From NCBI RefSeq assembly GCF_042453785.1, contig NC_091673.1, forward strand, positions 8,205,001 to 8,269,000: a stretch of DNA of 64,000 bases, given 5' to 3'. This document shows, one piece after another, positions 45,674-58,881 of the stretch (the stretch's first letter is position 1; the number at the start of each line of letters is the position of its first letter). A program made the position numbers and the translations under genes. This stretch comes from Malus domestica. Taxonomy: Eukaryota; Streptophyta; Magnoliopsida; Rosales; Rosaceae. Under the pieces are notes generated by a model. That model was given only the letters and a program-made list of their open reading frames with translations. It did no database searches and was not told the origin of the DNA.

Positions 45674-46745
45674 GTACACTGGTTATTATAATAGTGCTTT
45701 TGTTTTTATGGGTAGGCAGGTTTATACCTTTAATAAACATGCTGTTTCTCCTGTGGGAGGTTTTGAATTAGTCTTAAATTTTGGTTTAGGGATAATCGTT
45801 GAGTCTTATGTTTATCATGAAACGTAAGTTGTTGCTGTATTGCATAGAAGAAGGGATACGAGTTCGTACATCTCTTTCCTCTGCCAGTGTATAAAATGAG
45901 GTTGTGTTCATATCCAGGATAAAATAATACCATTCACTCCACCCATACGTTGGATAAGATTGCCAAAACACTATGTGGTATGACCAAATCACAAGGTCAT
46001 ATTATATGTAACCAACTTACACATTTGACATTTTTATTTATTTATTTATATTGAAACGATCGCTTTCGTTTCGTGTTTTATGAAAGCTAAGAGCTGTTTG
46101 ATAACTCTTTCGTTTTTATTTTTTATTTTTTGTGCTTGTGATGGAGGAAGAGTGTATATGAGAGTAATGAAGAATTGAGAAGGAAGAAGGGAAATACTTT
46201 ATATTTATGACAAAACGACTTAAAAGCTTTTTATCGTTACATCAAACTTGAGGTCATGATTAACGAACCACTTTATAACTACAAGTACACATCATTCTGG
46301 TATACTTGCAAGTCGAACTTGTGTGATACAAAAACAACACAAACACGACTTGTTTGTTGGGTAAATAAGAGGCTACATATTATAAGGCCCAAAGAAAGGC
46401 TACATTTTATGAGGCCAAACTTTAGGCTAAATCCAGCTATAAAGTCCTCTGAACAAAATTGGGTTACTTCCCCCTTCTTCCCTTTTGATATTGGGCTTTT
46501 AGTCCAAGTTCGTGCCAGTGTTGGTCCAAACCATGAAGTCGCAACACGACGTCGTTTTAATAATCAGTCTCGACTCAGCTGAGAATTGCAAATTGCCTGT
46601 CCAGTCTCGGAGTCTCCCATCTGCCGATAACAGAAATGAAGAGTCTCCATAACCATAATCCCCTTTCCAACCGAACCAAATTCCCAAACAGATTATCCGC
46701 AACCAATCCAAATTGATCTCCGTAACCAAACACCCCCACAATCTC
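45520..46745. other. Intergenic and GTPase promoter region
   Basis: Contains a (TA)n microsatellite at about 45627-45670. No supported gene. TGGGCT at about 46493 and a short distance to the ATG at 46746 suggest a compact promoter for the downstream GTPase gene. Confidence 0.5.
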
Positions 46746-49436
46746 ATGCCAATTTCCTCCATGTCCATCCTCCGCCACCGCACCATCATCCCCACCACCG
46801 CCGCCGCCCTCCCAACCGTCGCCAAAATCATCCGCCAAATCTCAACTCTCCGGTGCGTCTCCGTCGCCGCAGCCAAACAGCACCAGAACCCTAACGTCTC
46901 CAGGAAATCCCAGCCTCCGAACAAGAAGCTCCTCAGAGCCAAACACACCTTCAAGGACTACTCCTCCCTCGCCCCGGTCCTCTCTCCCCAGGACAAGCCC
47001 CCGCTCTACGAGTCCCAGACCGTCGGCACGGTCGCCGCTGCCCAAGCCAACTTCATGCGCGTCATCGTGGAGCCTCCCAGAAGCATCGAAGACAGCAAAG
47101 TGGAGCTGCTGTGCGTCGTGAAGGCGGTGCTGAAGAAAATTAAGAGGAGAGTGCTGGTTGGGGACAAGGTGCTGGTACGGTCGATTGATTGGGTGGACCG
47201 CCGGGGCATGATCGAGAATGTGTACCAGCGGAGCTCCGAGATTCTTGACCCTCCGGTTGCGAATGTGGACCATCTGCTCGTGCTCTTCTCCATGGAGCAG
47301 CCCAAGCTCGAGCCGTTCGCGCTCACCAGGTTCTTGATCGAGGCCGAGTCCACCGGAATTCCGCTCACACTCGCTCTCAACAAGTCTGAGCTTGTTGACG
47401 AAGAGGTTGGATTCGATTCTTCATTGACTTTAATTTTGGTGATTAGTTTGGCTGCTTAGCTCTAATTGTTGTTAATCTCTTGTGTTATGTGAGTAAACTT
47501 ACTTATCTTGATTAGATAAGTAAGTTCTATGTATAATAATTCAATGCAGCATCAAAATAATAATTCAATGCAGCATCAAAATGTTTCTGAATTTTTCGTC
47601 TGATGCTGTATGGTTTTCGTATAATAGTTCAAAGGAATATCAAACTGGCTCTGAGTTTTTGATATTGGTGATGAATCTTTCGAATTTCTCATGGTACGGT
47701 AGTGCGCAAGAGTTCTAATTCAGTTCAAATTTAGCACTTTAACTGGAACTATTCTTTTTGGTATGCTAAATGTGGTTTACTTTTAGAAGTTGCTATGTAA
47801 TCTTTGTCCGTCTTCAGTATATTCATTTCTGGTAGTATTGATTCCTAAGCGTGCTAGCCTTCGATTAAATATGCAGGCAAAGGCTGCGTGGAAGTTTCGG
47901 CTGCGTAAGTGGGGCTACAAGCCCCTTTTTTGCAGTGTTGAATCGAAACATGGACTTGATTCTCTTGCATTTATATTGAGAGATCAAACGAGTGTCATTG
48001 TCGGTCCAAGTGGAGTTGGCAAGTCTAGTCTGATTAATGCTTTGAGGAGCAACCACCATGCTTCTGATGCTGCAGAAGGGGAAAGTTTGTTTGATCCAGT
48101 GGGTTTCAATCATTCCCTTCGTTCTTTTTTCTTTTGTTTCTATGATTTCGTTAGGGTGAGTTTTGTGCTCATATCTCCGTTGTTTTCTGTACTTATTTCA
48201 GATTTCAGGCAGCAAGTGGTATGGGGACCAGCTTGTTGGACAGGTTTCAACAAGAAGTGGCAGAGGGAAGCACACTACACGCAATGTCTCGTTGCTTCCA
48301 TTGTCTAACGGGGGTTATCTTGCTGACACTCCTGGCTTCAACCAGCCTAGTTTAACGAAAGTCACCAAGCAATCTCTAGCACAAACATTCCCAGAGGTAT
48401 GTGTGCTTTTTATTTGATGCCTTTCACTTGATTCATGTACATAAGTTCCTTTCCCATCACATTGCTGGCACTTGGTGTTACTTTCTACTGGTACTTATGC
48501 GTTTATCCTATCAGATCAGGAAGATGCTCAGTGACAGTGAGCCTGCAAAATGCTCGTTCAATGATTGCCTGCATCTTGGTGAGCCGGGGTGCGTGGTTAG
48601 TGCTGATTGGGAAAGATATCCATACTATTTCCAACTTCTTGATGAGATCAGAATCAGAGAGGAATTTCAGTTGAGGACGTACGGAACCAAAAAGGAGGGT
48701 GATGTAAGGTATGTTCGAACTACATATAGGTTTTTATTCCCAGTTCTGCATGCTTGTTGACAGAATAGTTCAATTACTGTGGTTTTAAGTACTTGAATGC
48801 GGATAATACGCATTACCATGGTTGTTACGAACTTGCGGTGTAACATAAGGAATGTTATGCCCTACCGAAACCTAGTGGTAGATTGAAAGCAGCTACCATT
48901 TCACCGTCCATATGGCTTGAAATGTTTGTAAATTCTTTGTTTGCTGTGTTTAAAAAAAATGAGAATCTATGCATCCGTCACACTGATGTGCACAGAAAAA
49001 ATAATTGTTATCATAATTTTTATCCCAGTTTAACTTTGCCCTGGCACTTGTGGTGCTTGTGCAGACGTAATATCTGCCATATCATAGTTCAATTGGATTG
49101 CTGGCATATCGTTCTCATACATCACGTTCTGGTTTAGTCTCATTACTCACACAAATGTAGTACAGATGTTTCTCTAGCACGAAGTTCCTAATACCTCGCA
49201 CATTTCGTACGTCCTGCTTCTGAACCTGAACGTATCACATTGTTTGCAGGTACAAGGCGGGAGATAAGGGCGTTCAACAAGCTGAACCACGGTTGGAGCT
49301 GAAGAAGCACAGGAGAGTATCTCGCAAGAGTATGAACCAATCTTTACTCGATGAATTAGACGAGCTGGATGATGACAACTTACTAGATGAGGAAAATGAT
49401 GCGTTTCTCAAGGCAACGAGGGATGAAAACCAGTAG
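46746..49436 (+). CDS. RsgA/YjeQ-type circularly permuted GTPase (EMB1688-like)
   Basis: Five exons: 46746-47405, 47877-48098, 48202-48396, 48515-48708, 49250-49436; 485 residues, all junctions in frame. The family matures the small ribosomal subunit. The GTPase motifs come in permuted order: G4 NKSE (212-215), G5 CSVES (239-243), then the P-loop GPSGVGKSS (263-271), a G2-like KHTTRNV (317-323) and G3 DTPGF (336-340). A C-terminal zinc module C-x4-C-x-H-x5-C (Cys372, Cys377, His379, Cys385) follows. The N-terminal 60 residues are rich in Arg, Ser and Ala, fitting a plastid or mitochondrial transit peptide, with an OB-like segment at about 120-165. The acidic tail DELDELDDDN is unusual beside the basic core. 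Start 46746 is the first ATG; Met6 is an alternative. Confidence 0.93.
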
Positions 49437-49797
49437 AAAGTTCAATCTTATCGTGCATTGTAAATAGTTGAGCTTGAGCCCTGATCTTGACAACAACTTA
49501 CCGGAGTCTTCCGTAGTGAAACGCAAGCAACGTTTGTAATTGGCAACCGATTCAATCTCAGAGATCTTTGCACTTGTAATCATGCTTGAATCAATGTTTA
49601 CCTAATGAACTATCAAAAGAAAATCAAAGGGTTTCCTATTTCTGAATCAGAAAACCAAACAATTAAAACGAGATCACATAAACGCAGCAGCAAATACCAA
49701 GAAAATCTCTTTTAGTCTCATTGTATAACTGCTGAAACTATCAGTCTCAGAACAATGTTAATATCTCATTAAATCCATTGATGTGATGACCTACTTC

Positions 49798-50085
49798 TTA
49801 CTTCTTGGAGGATTTCTTCTTCGAGGTCGAGTGCTGCTGCGGCTGCGGCTGCGGCTTGGGATGCTTCTCGGCTTCGCTCGGGTCCAACCACTTGAGGGGG
49901 TGGCGATTGAAGAAGGGCCAATTGGGGACGGTGACCAATGTCGTGAGAACCACGCCACCAGCGTAAGTCAGAGTCATCATCTGGAACGATCCGGTTATGT
50001 AACCGGTGGCGAAACCCACAACGGCGAAGACCAGTAGCAGTATCTGCATCAGCTGCTCGGCTAGCTTCTGCCCTTGCCAATCCAT
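49798..50085 (-). CDS. SPCS1: Signal peptidase complex subunit 1 (SPC12)
   Basis: A single coding exon of 95 residues, beginning MDWQGQKLAEQLMQILL. Two membrane helices lie at about 14-32 and 38-55, separated by a short loop. The conserved block TVPNWPFFNRHPLKWLDPSE follows, and the tail is Lys/Ser-rich (KKKSSKK). This is the small non-catalytic subunit of the ER signal peptidase complex. The sequence GCAG directly precedes the ATG, so a leader intron ends one base before the start codon. Leader exon(s) probably lie between 50200 and 50640. The 3' end converges on the GTPase gene, with 361 bp between stop codons. Confidence 0.92.
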   Translation of the reverse strand: MDWQGQKLAEQLMQILLLVFAVVGFATGYITGSFQMMTLTYAGGVVLTTLVTVPNWPFFNRHPLKWLDPSEAEKHPKPQPQPQQHSTSKKKSSKK

Positions 50086-50660
50086 CTGCAAATTAAACAG
50101 AAAATTAAACAACTTATTACGATTAACCTAATTAATTAAAAGATTAAATAAAGTGAAGCAAATTCTCAACATTTCAAACTGCACCGGGAAAACCCTAGAA
50201 ACAATACCTTGAAATGAACTCTTAGGTAACAACTCCTTCCTCTGCAACCTGGAAAAATAGGAAACATAATTTGAAAACAAAATTAACGAGATCTTGTAAG
50301 TCATGAGAATAATTTGATTGGCTATGAAATCCTTCAGCTGCCCAACAACCAAATTCATACAAATCAATGGCAGGGTTGAAATGGAGAAAATTCGATAAAA
50401 AAATTGGGATCGGAAACCCTAGACCTTCAACCAATCGATAGAAATTGAAACTGAAATTGCACAAGAGGACGGAAAGGAGAGAGTTTTTACCTGCGAACAG
50501 ACCAACGTACGAAGGCACGGAAGTGAGAAACTGAGACGCTGAGAATTTGTGAGAGGACGAAATTACAAAAAATAAAAATCGAGGCGCTCGCTGAATCTTC
50601 GGCAAGAGATCAGAGACGTTGATTTTGTATCTGACGGTAGAGAAGTACGGCACATACGTG
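50086..50660 (-). other. Leader intron and promoter of SPC12
   Basis: The minus-strand TTTAATTTGCAG acceptor abuts the ATG. Possible donors occur near 50208 (AAG|GTATTG) and 50490 (CAG|GTAAAA). The exact leader structure needs transcript data. No separate gene is supported. Confidence 0.5.
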
Positions 50661-52043
50661 GTTTGCTCTAGTCATTGGATTATTTTTGGGTCGATTCAGT
50701 TCTGGGTTTACCTAGCCCAATTGATGGCTCCCCCACCAGGCCTGCGATTTCAAACCCATGGACAAATTTATGGTTAGGATCCTTTCTCCTCCAAATTTTC
50801 TTTTCCAGTCCCTTACTATTTGATCTGTCAACGATCCAGCCATGTCAACATCTTGTGTTAATTTTATAGAGAGATAAAAAAGGGAAGTGAGAGAAGAAAG
50901 AAGGCAAGGGGAAATTTTTTGAAGGAAAGAGAATTCTACTTCCAAATTTATAATGACGAACCAATGCTACCTCCTACCAACAGCATCAGCCCACGTTTTG
51001 GTCTCTGCAAATCCGTCTATTTTACACACATCGCAAGGCGTTCAGTATCGATAAATAAAGACGTGTAGATTTTAAGGAAGCTAACGAATAAGGATAAAAT
51101 AAAGGGTAAAGTGAATAGTACTAGAATTGACTTTTTAGTGTAAAAATATGGTTTTTCGTTAAAGTGAATAGTAGCAAAAGCTTTTTATTAAAGTTCCCTA
51201 GATTTTATTCATATGTTCTCGCTCCCTTGGTATCGGACACCACTTGGAGGTATAACTGTTGCCATATATAAGTTGTTCTCTTATTGAGGGGATTTTTGGT
51301 TAACTTTATATTAAAATTCTATTCAATCCCATTTTCCTTAAGAGGTGGGATATTAAGAAAAAGCTCCTCCTTACTAAGGACTGGTTCGGTATTGTTGTGC
51401 TATGCTATGAGAATAAGCTCATTTTTGTTGCTTCACATTTTCAACTTTTTTTCATTCAAAACTGTGAAAATAAACTATTTATAAATGTTTACCACACATT
51501 TTTGAACTCAGTTTTTTTTATACCTACTTTTAATAAAAGCACCTCAGTACCAAACCAGTACTAATACGGATAAAAGTTTGCCTGAGGGCATTTACTAAAC
51601 TAGAAGCATTTCCAAGTTACCTACCCGGTTTGAATCATGTTTCCGCTTCTAACAAAAGCACTTGCGGTTAACGCATTGCCAGTTATAGAAGCTCAATTCA
51701 ACCCTTGATATCAAATCAAGGGCGAGCGATCATGCTTTCCTGGGTCACACAATGATCACAGTTCAAGTTTCCGATCCGTTCCAAAATTTATGTTTAAGAC
51801 CCTTTGCAAGGTACAACAAAATGACATTGAATCAAATAATAGGACATGATAAAGTCGGTTATATTGTGAAACTATCTCTAGCATTAGCTTTCAAGCACAT
51901 TCCCCAACCAAAACATAACTTGCTACTAAAACAACACGAGGCCGCAAAACTGTCTATGTAACATCTCAAACTATATAAAAAGTAGAGCACAAAACCCTCA
52001 TCACAGGAAATCAGCAACTCTTTGATTCATCGAAAGATGCGCT
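50661..52043. other. Intergenic, with MITE
   Basis: No supported gene between the SPC12 promoter and the L17 3' end, apart from the element at 51378-51562. The last 100 bp is probably 3' untranslated sequence of L17. Confidence 0.5.
51378..51562. mobile_element. Putative MITE with ACTGGTTTGGTA ends, copy 2
   Basis: Left GGACTGGTTCGGTATTGTTG, right complement TAGTACTGGTTTGGTACTGA. It contains TGCTATGAGAATAAGCTCAT and GTTGCTTCACATTTTCA, matching the element at 45311-45519 in reverse orientation. Confidence 0.7.
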
Positions 52044-54418
<2,375 letters not shown>

Positions 54419-54448
54419 GGCGGCTGACGGGGCTTCTGCCTCAGCGAA

Positions 54449-54624
54449 AGGGTTTACGCCTTGCTTATATTAGCAGAGGAGGAGGGTTCGTGTGGGACTC
54501 GTGCGTATATAAACAAATGGATATGAAACCCTACCAGACCTAATAGGCTAATGGACCCTCACTTGGGCTGCTTTGGGCTTCATATTGGCAACCACTAAGT
54601 GTTTGTTAAGTGGGTTTTAGCCCA
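54449..54624 (-). promoter_or_regulatory. RPL17 promoter: telo-boxes and site II motifs
   Basis: Telo-box AAACCCT occurs on the minus strand at 54449-54455 and on the plus strand at 54526-54532. TGGGCT site II motifs occur at 54564-54569, 54574-54579 and (minus) 54619-54624. A TATA-like TAATATAAGC lies near 54463-54472. This combination is the known signature of plant ribosomal protein promoters. Motifs are seen; function is inferred. Confidence 0.7.
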
Positions 54625-55856
54625 CCCCCCTTAATGTAAAGAGATAAAAAAAAAAAAAAAAAAGGGTGTGTTATCCACACCCATTTTTACTTTTCACACA
54701 CCCTTTGTTAATTTATGTCCAATGATCTTCTTCAATTCATCCGATCCGACGACCGAAAACCAAAAAGGTGTGAGAGAAGTAAAAAAGGGTGTGTGGATAT
54801 CACACATCAAAAAAAAAAAAAACACCGTTGTCCTACATGCATAGCCATACCAACAATAAAATTAAGTACGTAGTAGTTAGTGTTTCACGGCAGTAACAGA
54901 AAGTAATCATATTTATGTACCTTATTGTAGGTTCGATTCTCACTGATTTTTCTCCTCTAAACAACTAACCATATAACTCACTAACATTTGTTGTTCTACT
55001 AAAAAATAGTTGATTGAGAAGGTAGCTAGTTCCATGAGTGATCTTCCTCAATTTATTATTTTTTTTTAGTATAACGATATATTTTATACTAAGGGGAGAG
55101 GGAGTTCGGCTAAGCCACACAATAGGCAACCTAATTTGGTATCGAATTCCCATCTACGAGATTTTAATCTAAGACCTTTTACTTACAAGTAAAAAAGAAT
55201 ACCACAAAACCGTAGTATTTAGTGGCTAGGAAATTCCACTACTCTAGCTTACATGTAGGAGGCCAATTGAACTCAGGTCTCAAATATCAGGTGAATGCTC
55301 TCCTCTCACCAAGTTGAGCTACAATTTTCTTGCATTTGTGAGAAGTAAGTTAGTCCAATACCATCGATGATATCAAATAATTTATGCAAATCTTTTGATG
55401 ATAGCCAATACACTAGCTAAACCCACCTACCGCCATCGTAATCAATTCCGATGACTCAACCACAACTTTCTTTTAAGTGGTCATTTATCACAGTGATCGA
55501 AAGGTGTTGAGCATTTACATGACTGCATGGGCTCGAACCCTATTGTGACCAATTTAACATCAAATTTCACAAAATCTATCATTTGAAAAAAAAAAACCCA
55601 CAATTTTCCCGTTAAAAATAGTTTCAAACGAAATCCCAAGCAATTTTGAAAATTTTAAATTCTTCCAAAAAGATACATAAAGAAGGGGAAAAATGCTAAT
55701 AAAATTTCAGATCATGAAGAACACACACACAAAACATCTAAAAGTCGAATAATAAAAACGGGGATTGAGGAAAGAGAGGGAGATGGCAGTACAAATATTT
55801 TATAGAAAAAAAAGTCCCACAAATAGAATAATTCACCCTTTGCTATCCTGTTTGAA
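54625..55856. other. Intergenic, low complexity
   Basis: Poly(A) runs, an imperfect inverted pair around AAAGGGTGTGTTATCCACAC (54661) and GGGTGTGTGGATATCACAC (54786) that may be a small MITE of about 150 bp, and no supported gene. Confidence 0.5.
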
Positions 55857-56046
55857 TTTGGATTCTCTCTGAGATAATTGGTCGGGATCCTCTTAACCGG
55901 TATTGGACCGTTAAATTTTTATCTAACAACCACAAATAGGAGGTCCTCTAAAAGTTATAATAATCGTATCTGTTAGATAAAAATTCAACGGCCCACAGAC
56001 ATCGATCAGAAGGATCCCGACCAATTGCCTCGGAGAGGATCCAAAA
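55857..56046. mobile_element. Foldback MITE (family C, copy 2)
   Basis: The ends TTTGGATTCTCTCTGAG and CTCGGAGAGGATCCAAAA are inverted. An inner pair GTCGGGATCC / GGATCCCGAC and a central AAATTTTTATCTAAC / GTTAGATAAAAATT make it almost fully self-complementary. It is related to 4102-4292 (shared CCTCTAAAAGTTATAATAAT). Confidence 0.8.
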
Positions 56047-56904
56047 TCCCTAACTGTATCTCACGGAATAAAAAAAAAAAAAAAGGGGGGGTCATTAAAT
56101 ATGTGGAGTAACTCCAACCACCATAATTTTTTTTGAGTTGTCTAGATTACAGGAGAGGAAGATGGGGGGAGGTGAGAAAAGTAAGAGGAGAGGGAGTTCT
56201 CCTCCCACTAATGTACCACACATGCTCCTTTCTGTACTCCTTTCTTATTTAATCTATCCATTTTTACTTTCTATTCAGGCCTGCTAGTTTCATGGTTTGA
56301 GAATTGAGATATATAATTACAACGTAAGAAAAAATTCCACATTTCTTGGTTGCCACGTAATTATACGATATTAGGGTACCATATATTGTGGCAAGTGATT
56401 CACAATATCTAATTAAATAAATTCATTAATTGATATGACATGTACACATAAGATGTTAGTGCAAAAATGTGATGTCTCTAGCATTTTTCATGAGCAGCAG
56501 TTATAAACGAAAGAGAAATAGAAATTATTAATTTAGGGTGGTGCAGTGGTGTTATTCAAACACTCAATTTTACCTCTCACACACTCTTCTTAATTTTCGG
56601 TGGTCGAATCGAATGAATTGAACAAAATCAATAGACAAAAATTAACAATAATATGTGTGAAGGAAAAATGAATGTGTGAAGAGGACCCGCATACAATATT
56701 AATTCTCAATAAAAAAAAAGGTAGGCCCAAATACCAAAATATAAGCACCAATGGAAGCCCAATAAAAGTAAACCCTAAGCCTAAAGCAAACCACCAACCT
56801 CCGAACAGATAAAAACCCTAATTAACAAATGCAAATGATGCAGCCACAAACAAAAAACATCGGAAAGGTGTCTGAGAAACCACTCCACCATTGCACGGAG
56901 GAGG
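56047..56904. other. Intergenic and F-box promoter
   Basis: No gene. Near 56720-56780 GGCCCA, GCCCAAT and AAACCCT (telo-box-like) motifs occur before the F-box start codon. Confidence 0.5.
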
Positions 56905-58122
56905 ATGAGATCAAGTAACACAAATTCTACTAAATTACCAAGGTGGTCTGAGATCCCACCAGAATTACTGCAGTTGCTCCTGGAAAAGCTTCCCTCATAT
57001 TTCGTCCACACCCTTCGATTCAAAGCTGTTTGTCCTTCTTGGAATCACGCTGCAAAATCGTATGTCTCCGGCCCATCTTACACACCACTGCCTCAATCTC
57101 CATGGCTCATGCTCCCCGCTCAACGCCGGAAGAAGCGCCTCCCAAGTGATCCTGATGTGGAGGAGGAGGAGGGCTGCTTCTTTAGCCTTGCTGAGGAAAA
57201 GGTTTACAGGATCAAGAGGAATGTGTTTAGAGGCTTACGTGACGACTTTTATTGGTCTCAGTGTGTGGGATCATCACATGGGTGGCTAGCTATTTGGAAT
57301 CCGAAAGCCGGGGAGATATTCAAAGAAATCATTTACCTTGCTAATCCAATTTGTGGTGAAAGTCGGACGCTTCCTCCGTTGCACGTTCCTTTCATTTCCA
57401 AAGTTGTCCTATCCTGCAACCCCTCTCGCAACCACAACTTTGTCGTTGTGGTGGCGAGTCACGGCGGGGGTGTAGGACGTCTAGCATTCTATAAGCATGG
57501 CGGAGGTAACACTGCGTGGACCAAGCTAGACTTCGTTAGAGAACATAAGTACTGTGAGATTGTGTTCCACAATTGCCATTTGTTTGCATTATGCAGCGAC
57601 CACTCAGTTCATGTTTGGGACTTCGGTGAAACCTACAATCATCCCAAGAAAACCATGGAGTTACAACCTTTGATGGCGCAAATGGTTTACGGTGATGGCG
57701 ACGGCATAAGGCATCGGTTGGTGGAGTCGATGGGTGAGATTTTGCTTGTGGAGCACGGACCGTTGCTCTACCCTAGTTGGGATGAAATATCAGTGCCTTT
57801 TTATGTCTACAAGTTAAACTTTGATGCCAAAAGGTGGGAGAAGGTTGACTCTTTGGGCGATCGTGCTATATTTCTGGTCGAAAATCTATCAGCTATGTCA
57901 TTATCCACCCATAAATTGCCAGAGCTCGAAGAAAACTCGATTTACTTCACAGCTGAGGTGAGTGACTCGGTGCGCGATGAGCGGTCTTGTGATTTTTTTG
58001 AATTTCATCTTGGAGTATACAATTTAGAAACCAAAGTTGTTAAGTCGCTCTATAAATCTGGACTGCCTGGGAACAGAAATGATAATTCGGAACCCGTTTG
58101 GATTGTTCCCAATCCACAGTGA
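56905..58122 (+). CDS. F-box protein with DUF295/KIB1-4 beta-propeller (SKIP23-like)
   Basis: A single exon of 405 residues. The F-box lies at about 12-52 (RWSEIPPELLQLLLEKLPSY, LRFKAVCPSWNHAAKS). A DUF295-type propeller follows, with PWLMLP, GSSHGWLAIWNP, IYLANPICGESRTLPPL, CEIVFHNCHLFALCSDHSVH, VESMGEILLVEHG, FYVYKLNFDAKRWEKVDSLG and NSIYFT. Such proteins act with SKP1 and cullin in SCF ubiquitin ligases; this one's target is unknown. ATG 56905 is the first in frame and precedes the F-box closely. A truncated relative follows about 300 bp downstream. Confidence 0.92.
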   Translation: MRSSNTNSTKLPRWSEIPPELLQLLLEKLPSYFVHTLRFKAVCPSWNHAAKSYVSGPSYTPLPQSPWLMLPAQRRKKRLPSDPDVEEEEGCFFSLAEEKVYRIKRNVFRGLRDDFYWSQCVGSSHGWLAIWNPKAGEIFKEIIYLANPICGESRTLPPLHVPFISKVVLSCNPSRNHNFVVVVASHGGGVGRLAFYKHGGGNTAWTKLDFVREHKYCEIVFHNCHLFALCSDHSVHVWDFGETYNHPKKTMELQPLMAQMVYGDGDGIRHRLVESMGEILLVEHGPLLYPSWDEISVPFYVYKLNFDAKRWEKVDSLGDRAIFLVENLSAMSLSTHKLPELEENSIYFTAEVSDSVRDERSCDFFEFHLGVYNLETKVVKSLYKSGLPGNRNDNSEPVWIVPNPQ

Positions 58123-58422
58123 GTTGAATAAAGTGGAAGCTTCTAAATATGTTTTGTTTTCGTCTACACTGTACAGTACACAGCTTAGATTAGTTATAAC
58201 AAAGAATAACGTAAGGTCGACCAATTTTTCGGACTAAATTTGCCAACTATGTGATTGTCACCAATAGAAAATAATCACATTATTTTGCTGATGAGAGGAA
58301 CGTAAGCATGATTTGATAACAGTAAAGAGGTAAAATTTGAAAATGGTAAAGACTACAAAAACAAAGTTTATGATGATGACGATTATAAGATTAATAACCC
58401 ACCAAGTCTCGAAGATTTTACC

Positions 58423-58692
58423 TTGCGCTTTCTTGTATATAGGTTGAATTTTGTTGATGAGAAGTGGGAGAACGTGGAACGCTTGGGTTGCCGGGCGCCA
58501 TGTTTCGGCGAAAATAGAGCAGCAATGTCGCAATCAACTCGGGATTTTCCAGAAATCGAGTTCTTCGATTTACTTCACGAACTCGTTCACCACTCGTATG
58601 GTTTGTTCCCAACCGATGGTGATAGCTGCACAATTAGTGTGCAGCGTCCAAGTACCATATTTTCCACGTCTCATTCCCGAAAATGTATGTAA
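58423..58692 (+). pseudogene. Truncated F-box/DUF295 paralogue fragment
   Basis: The frame reads FLVYRLNFVDEKWENVERLG then FGENRAAMSQSTRDFPEIE. It aligns with the C-terminal part of the upstream gene (YVYKLNFDAKRWEKVDSLG...LSTHKLPELE). After PEIE a one-base shift is needed to recover SIYFT. The F-box and the rest of the propeller are missing. It looks like a decayed tandem duplicate, unlikely to be functional. It ends about 190 bp from the 3' end of the metallopeptidase gene on the other strand. Confidence 0.8.
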
Positions 58693-58881
58693 ACGCGCCC
58701 TTAGCGGATTGATCGCTTTTGTGTTTCTATGTTATGTCGCGTTAATGATTTGATATACGTGTTTTTAAAGCACTCGAATTTTGTAATGCGACCAGAAGCT
58801 AAGAATCTTATTGCAGAATGTATGAATGAATATTTCAAACTTGTATTTAGCATTTCTGGAATTGCTGGTGGTAAAATAAAA

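Noticed and set aside
46842-47273. Antisense open frames over exon 1 of the RsgA-like GTPase
   Set aside because: GC-rich shadow frames. The sense frame carries the GTPase motifs and splices correctly.
49769-50080. Other-frame ORFs overlapping SPC12
   Set aside because: They lack the conserved SPC12 block and are offset frames of the same exon.
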